From: Lachnospiraceae bacterium
GTDB taxonomy: Bacteria > Bacillota_A > Clostridia > Lachnospirales > Lachnospiraceae
Length of the DNA: 64,000 nt
Direction of reading: 5' to 3'
Assembly (NCBI GenBank): GCA_016287765.1
Contig: JAEEWS010000008.1
Span: 1-64,000 of the forward strand
In this document: one piece after another, positions 60,309-64,000 of the stretch
How the letters are laid out: each line of letters opens with the position of its first letter
Numbering within the stretch: the first letter of the stretch is position 1
Notes under the pieces: generated by a model
The model's database searches: none
Told to the model about the DNA's origin: nothing
The model's input: only the letters and a program-made list of their open reading frames with translations
Made by a program: the position numbers and the translations under genes

Positions 60309-62696
60309 TCAGCGTGCTCTTTTCTTGGAAACGCTCATCATTGTGAAGGAAGCAGCTGCCATAAGAAGAAGCATGATCATGATCATCATGGAGCCGTCAC
60401 CTGTCTTGGGTGTTGTATCTGCGGAAGCCTTGGTGTAAGTGCATCCCTTATCAAATTCAACTGTGCCCTTGTAGTTCTTGATGTTACCAGTAACTGTGAT
60501 AACATCGCCAACCTGGATGTCAGCACCGCCTGCAAGACGATATGCTTCGATCTCGTAGTCACCGACCTTCATCATGAGAGTGATGTTATCGTACTTCTCA
60601 GCGTAAGCGCTTACGATGGAGGATACTGTACCGGTTACTTCCTGGATGCCGGGCATTGTCTCGCCGTCAGCAAGAGCGAAAGCCTTTTCCATTACCAGAA
60701 GATCCTTAGCGTATGCAAGCTTCTGACCCTTAACATAGGTGCATCCCTTATCGAATTCAATGGTGCCCTTGTAGTTCTTAAGAGTACCTGTAACTGTGAT
60801 AACGTCGCCAACCTTGATGTCAGCACCGCCTGTGAGACGATATGCCTGGATGGTCTTGTCACCGACTGTCATGTTAACGGTGATGTTACCGTACTTATCA
60901 GAGTAAGCGGAAACGATCTCTGTAACCTTACCGGAGAGAACCTGAGTGCCGGGCATTGTTTCGCCGTCAGCGAGTGCATATGCCTTCTCAACGGTGATGA
61001 GCTGCTTAGCTTCGTCAACGGAGAGAGTCTTGGAATAGGTGCATCCCTTATCGAACTCAAGTGTGCCCTTGTAGTTCTTAAGAGTACCTGTAACTGTGAT
61101 AACGTCGCCAACCTTGATGTCAGCACCGCCTGTGAGACGATATGCCTGAACTGTTGTGTCGCCGACCTTCATGTTAACGGTGATGTTGCCGTACTTCTCG
61201 GAGTACTCGGAAACGATCTCTGTAACTGTTCCGCGAAGAACCTGAGTTCCGGACATTGTTTCGCCGTCTGCAAGAGCAGCAAGCTTAGCAAGAACTTCTG
61301 CTTCGCAAAGATCGGAAGCCTTAGCTTCAACAGCGATCTCGATGGTAGCTGTATCTGTAGCATCGTTGCACTTAAGAGTAGCAACAACTGTAACTGTCTG
61401 AGCCTTCTCTGTCTGAACAAGAGGAAGCTTGCCGTCTGCAACGGTAGCGCCTGTTACAACATAGGTGATCTCAACATCTGTGTAAGTAGCACCTGTAGGA
61501 TTAAGAGTAACAGAGGTATCTTCCTGAACCTTTGCGGGGATTCCGAGGTTAGCCTTTTCGTAAGCTACCTTCTCTGCATCAGTCCTCTTGGGAAGCTGGA
61601 AGTTAGAGAATGCATCTGCACTTACGGGAGAGAGGTAGAATGCTCCGTCGTAAAGTGTAAGGATACCTGTTGCATCTGCAAGGTAACCCTTGTGAGATGT
61701 GAATGCTGTCTTGAAGGTTTCCTGTTCATCCTTGGTGATAGGGCAAACGGAAGAGGAGAGTCTTTCGTAGGACTGCTTGTCACCGAGCTGGAACATGAAG
61801 TAGGTGGGATCGGAACCAACGCCGATGATCTCAACGCCCTTAACGGTTACGAGAAGACCCTGTTTAGCGGTAAGGTTCTTATCCTTTAAGCTTTCAGCCT
61901 TTGTGTAAAGGTCTGTGTAATCAGCGGGAGCAACTGTCTTGATGGAGGAATCAACGATCTCAACGCTGGAGTTGATGATCTCATAGGTTCCTGAATAAGT
62001 GGAACGCTCACCGGTAGCCTGAACTGTCATACCTTCCTTGATACCGAGATCGGTAACGGGGTCGGAGGACATATTGTAAACATAGTAACCGCCGTCGTTG
62101 TCCTGGAAGTAGAGAGCGTTGGAGGAGTTACCCTTTGACTTAGCAATGATAGCTGTAACAACACCCTTTACAACAACTGTTGTTCCGTCTGCAGCAGCAG
62201 CGTACTCAGCCCAGGTGAATTCCTTGTAAGCGGGTACGAAATGCTTGAAGGAAGCGGAAGCAGTGTTTCCGTTGGCATCCTTAAGTGTAGCGGTAAGAGT
62301 GTAATCAACCTGAGAAGAGGTCTTTTCATCTACATCGATGGTTACCATCTTCTTGGAGTTCATAGCCCCTACTGTAACGCCGGACTTAACATCAACCGAC
62401 CAGTTAACATCATATGTAACGCCGTCGATCTTAACAACTCCGACAACTGTGTAATCGGATGCGGTAGCAGTAGCGCTGCCGTCCTTAGAAGCATACATAC
62501 TGTTGAGATAATCCTTAGCTGCGGTAACACCCTTTGTATCAGCAACAGGGGCCGTGGTAGGAGCAGTGGTAGGTGTCTGTACTACAGGAGCGGGAGTGGG
62601 GGTGGGGTCAGCTTCCTTATCTTTTCCGCAGGCTGTAAGGCAGGTAATGCTCATTGCTGCAACAAGCAGTAATGAAAGAAGTTTTTTACTCTTCAT
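60309..62696 (-). CDS. Surface lipoprotein with three OB-like repeats and a C-terminal sorting-like tail
   Basis: A 795-residue exported protein. The signal peptide ends in the lipobox CLTAC (Cys23), then a Thr/Pro linker. The middle has OB-fold-like segments (WAEYAAAADGTTVVVKGVVTAIIAKSKGNSSNALYFQDNDGGYYVY; GMTVQATGERSTYSGTYEI) and an Ig-like region near residues 400-470. The last 330 residues hold three near-identical units, each 100 residues (DGETM.GTQVLxGTV.. EAYRL.GGADIKVGDVITVTG.LKNYKG). The tail TPKTGDGSMMIMIMLLLMAAASFTMMSVSKKRAR resembles a degenerate LPxTG signal with helix and basic end. GGAAGG precedes the ATG. The neighbour is a thermonuclease-like protein, so an extracellular nucleic-acid role is possible but unproven. 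Confidence 0.8.
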   Translation of the reverse strand: MKSKKLLSLLLVAAMSITCLTACGKDKEADPTPTPAPVVQTPTTAPTTAPVADTKGVTAAKDYLNSMYASKDGSATATASDYTVVGVVKIDGVTYDVNWSVDVKSGVTVGAMNSKKMVTIDVDEKTSSQVDYTLTATLKDANGNTASASFKHFVPAYKEFTWAEYAAAADGTTVVVKGVVTAIIAKSKGNSSNALYFQDNDGGYYVYNMSSDPVTDLGIKEGMTVQATGERSTYSGTYEIINSSVEIVDSSIKTVAPADYTDLYTKAESLKDKNLTAKQGLLVTVKGVEIIGVGSDPTYFMFQLGDKQSYERLSSSVCPITKDEQETFKTAFTSHKGYLADATGILTLYDGAFYLSPVSADAFSNFQLPKRTDAEKVAYEKANLGIPAKVQEDTSVTLNPTGATYTDVEITYVVTGATVADGKLPLVQTEKAQTVTVVATLKCNDATDTATIEIAVEAKASDLCEAEVLAKLAALADGETMSGTQVLRGTVTEIVSEYSEKYGNITVNMKVGDTTVQAYRLTGGADIKVGDVITVTGTLKNYKGTLEFDKGCTYSKTLSVDEAKQLITVEKAYALADGETMPGTQVLSGKVTEIVSAYSDKYGNITVNMTVGDKTIQAYRLTGGADIKVGDVITVTGTLKNYKGTIEFDKGCTYVKGQKLAYAKDLLVMEKAFALADGETMPGIQEVTGTVSSIVSAYAEKYDNITLMMKVGDYEIEAYRLAGGADIQVGDVITVTGNIKNYKGTVEFDKGCTYTKASADTTPKTGDGSMMIMIMLLLMAAASFTMMSVSKKRAR
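60430..61274 (-). repeat. Three tandem 300-bp repeats encoding OB-like units
   Basis: Units start near 60430, 60730 and 61030 with an exact period of 300 bp (100 codons): the same gcatccctta word occurs at 60441, 60741 and 61041. The second and third units share an identical run of 86 bases (60763-60848 and 61063-61148), indicating recent duplication or gene conversion. The first-listed unit (protein C-terminal end) is the most diverged. Confidence 0.95.
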
Positions 62697-62716
62697 CTTT
62701 TTTTCCTTCCCTTTGT

Positions 62717-64000
62717 TTAATGGTTGATAGTTATATATTCTTTAGATAATACCTTGATCTGGTAAGAGCCGTCGAAGTATTCCACTATGCCTTTTACGGA
62801 GATGTTTCTGTCTTCGTAGGCATCGGCTTTTATAAGATTACGGTTATCATCATAAAGTACTACGGTTCTGACATCGATCTCCGTACCACCCTGGGTAGCG
62901 CAGTGCAATGTCATGGCTCCGTTGGAGGAGCTGGCAGGATTTGAAGTGGTGTAGATGCTGAGCACATCCAGATCGCTTACGGAAACTGTGGTTCCCTGGA
63001 TCAGGTCTGCATAGGCATATGTTTTCTTGACGGTTGTAACTGTACCGTCCTCCGCTTCAACATCATAGGAGACTGTTCTCTTACCGCTTACGAATTCGTC
63101 GGGATCGATCTCGATGAAGGAAGCGGAGTAGCCTGTGCCTATAAGCTGAAGATTTGAAGGATCGTTTGGTTTCATAACCTTGTACTGTACGTCGGCTATC
63201 TGGTAAGTGCCGCCTGCTTCATAGAACTGACAGGAACCTACCACTCTGACGCGGTTGCCTACATGAAGGATCTCAAGTCCGGCACCGCTCAGGTTATAAC
63301 CGTAGAAGATGGATATGCCGTAGTAAAGATCTGTCTCGGCATCATATTCTTCCACATAGACCGTACTGTCTGAGTTAACGGTCACAACACCTTCGAAAGC
63401 CACTTTCTGTCCGTTATAATCGGCTATGTTCAGTCTGAGTTCCTTTAATGTGAGCTCGTGAGCATCGCCGTAGAAGAAATCGGGATCTTTTTCACCCGAA
63501 TAAAGATTTAACCTGCAAGCTTTAGCGTTCATGAGAGCGGACATTGCAAGATCGCCGTAGCGGTTGTTGGCTGTTGAGGAAGCCAGGGCAAGTCCGTTCT
63601 GAAGAAGCTCCACGTTCAGATTCCTGTATGTGTCGCTTTCTGCTGTTTTGTACCAGATCCACACCAGATATCTTCCTCCCGTGGAATCCAGATTCCATTT
63701 GGAGTCGTCGGATTCAAGGATGATGGAAGTGGCCTTGGAAAGGGCGTTTCTTGTGTACTTGGAAGCGGCTTTGCCGTATTCCTCGATCTTTCCTGTGGAT
63801 TCGGGAGTGTTCACCGCAAGAAAACGGGCTTTAAGAAGTCCCGTATCAACTACGGAAGTGGGGACATCAAAGTGCACCGTATCTCCGTCAACATATGATC
63901 TGACGGTAGCTTTGGTCTTAACAGATTCCGAATTTTCGTTGAGAATGAGCTGAGCTGCATAATCAATGAATTCAGGTTCCGGAGTAGCGGTGGGAGAGGG
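62717..64000 (-). CDS. Thermonuclease-like protein with OB-fold domains (partial)
   Basis: The gene enters from beyond the right edge, so its start is missing; at least 427 residues are visible. The first part is a Pro/Thr linker (PSPTATPEPEFIDYAAQL), then a staphylococcal nuclease domain: RSYVDGDTVHFD, LKARFLAVNTPESTGKIEEYGKAASKYTRNAL, GGRYLVWIWYKTAESDTYRNLNVELLQNGLAL. Compared with staphylococcal nuclease the Asp of VDTPE is Asn (VNTPE). OB-like domains follow (YNGQKVAFEGVVTVNSDSTVYVEEYD; VGNRVRVVGSCQFYEAGGTYQIADVQY) and the protein ends GIVEYFDGSYQIKVLSKEYITINH. It is probably exported. It lies 20 bases upstream of the repeat lipoprotein gene and is likely in one operon with it. Confidence 0.82.
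   Translation of the reverse strand, partial: PSPTATPEPEFIDYAAQLILNENSESVKTKATVRSYVDGDTVHFDVPTSVVDTGLLKARFLAVNTPESTGKIEEYGKAASKYTRNALSKATSIILESDDSKWNLDSTGGRYLVWIWYKTAESDTYRNLNVELLQNGLALASSTANNRYGDLAMSALMNAKACRLNLYSGEKDPDFFYGDAHELTLKELRLNIADYNGQKVAFEGVVTVNSDSTVYVEEYDAETDLYYGISIFYGYNLSGAGLEILHVGNRVRVVGSCQFYEAGGTYQIADVQYKVMKPNDPSNLQLIGTGYSASFIEIDPDEFVSGKRTVSYDVEAEDGTVTTVKKTYAYADLIQGTTVSVSDLDVLSIYTTSNPASSSNGAMTLHCATQGGTEIDVRTVVLYDDNRNLIKADAYEDRNISVKGIVEYFDGSYQIKVLSKEYITINH

Noticed and set aside
60196..60438. Plus-strand open frame overlapping the end of the repeat lipoprotein gene
   Set aside because: It lies over a bidirectional terminator and the reverse strand of a real gene, with no ribosome binding site.
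60430..61274. Regularly spaced repeats that could suggest a CRISPR-like array
   Set aside because: The period is 300 bp in frame with an open coding region, and the repeated parts are protein-coding OB-like units.

Overview
The window looks like chromosome from an anaerobic Gram-positive gut or rumen Firmicute, most likely a member of Lachnospiraceae. This is inferred from gene content: lipoprotein-type solute-binding proteins with LAGC/LAAC/LTAC lipoboxes, strong GGAGG ribosome binding sites, a phenylalanine T-box, LplB/LplC-type permeases, DUF624 proteins and a YjfB-type small protein. No rRNA, tRNA, CRISPR array, insertion sequence or prophage was seen.

About 1.6-46.5 kb is one large carbohydrate locus for the pectin backbone rhamnogalacturonan I (RG-I), resembling the Bacillus subtilis yes/yet/lpl region. 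It encodes a YesU-like DUF1961 protein, two SGNH (CE12-like) acetylesterases, two DUF624 proteins, three AraC-family regulators (one membrane-bound with a sensor domain), three permease pairs with four solute-binding proteins, a PL11 rhamnogalacturonan lyase, a GH2-like glycosidase, a YetA-like protein, L-rhamnose mutarotase, a GH105 unsaturated rhamnogalacturonyl hydrolase, a GH112 phosphorylase, rhamnulokinase, L-rhamnose isomerase and an iron-dependent alcohol dehydrogenase. The catabolic enzymes lack signal peptides, so the layout suggests import of large RG-I oligosaccharides followed by cytoplasmic deacetylation, lyase cleavage, removal of the unsaturated uronate, phosphorolysis of galactosyl-rhamnose, and rhamnose breakdown to rhamnulose-1-phosphate. 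The aldolase for that product and the ATPase for the importers are not in the window.

The least understood part is 6.8-18.2 kb. A 983-residue solute-binding protein with lectin-like N-terminal domains is followed by a permease pair, an NHL-TPR-Yip1 membrane protein, a membrane-anchored DUF5696 protein and a second permease pair. It looks like an importer with two extra extracellular components and is the best candidate for an undescribed system.

From 46.5 to 52.4 kb lie housekeeping genes: T-box-pheS-pheT, a metallo-beta-lactamase-fold hydrolase, and a protein resembling the tocopherol cyclase family. From 52.6 to 56.6 kb are a GNAT acetyltransferase, a type-B carboxylesterase ending in an exceptional 35-bp terminator hairpin, and a GH43 lipoprotein. 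From 56.7 to 60.2 kb are a YjfB-like protein, a nucleotidase/guanylate-kinase-like fusion with a degenerate P-loop, and two tandem DHH phosphoesterases. The end of the window (minus strand) holds a lipoprotein with three OB-like repeats of exactly 300 bp and a partial thermonuclease-like protein that runs off the edge.

All assignments come from reading the sequence and from memory of protein families; no database search was run.
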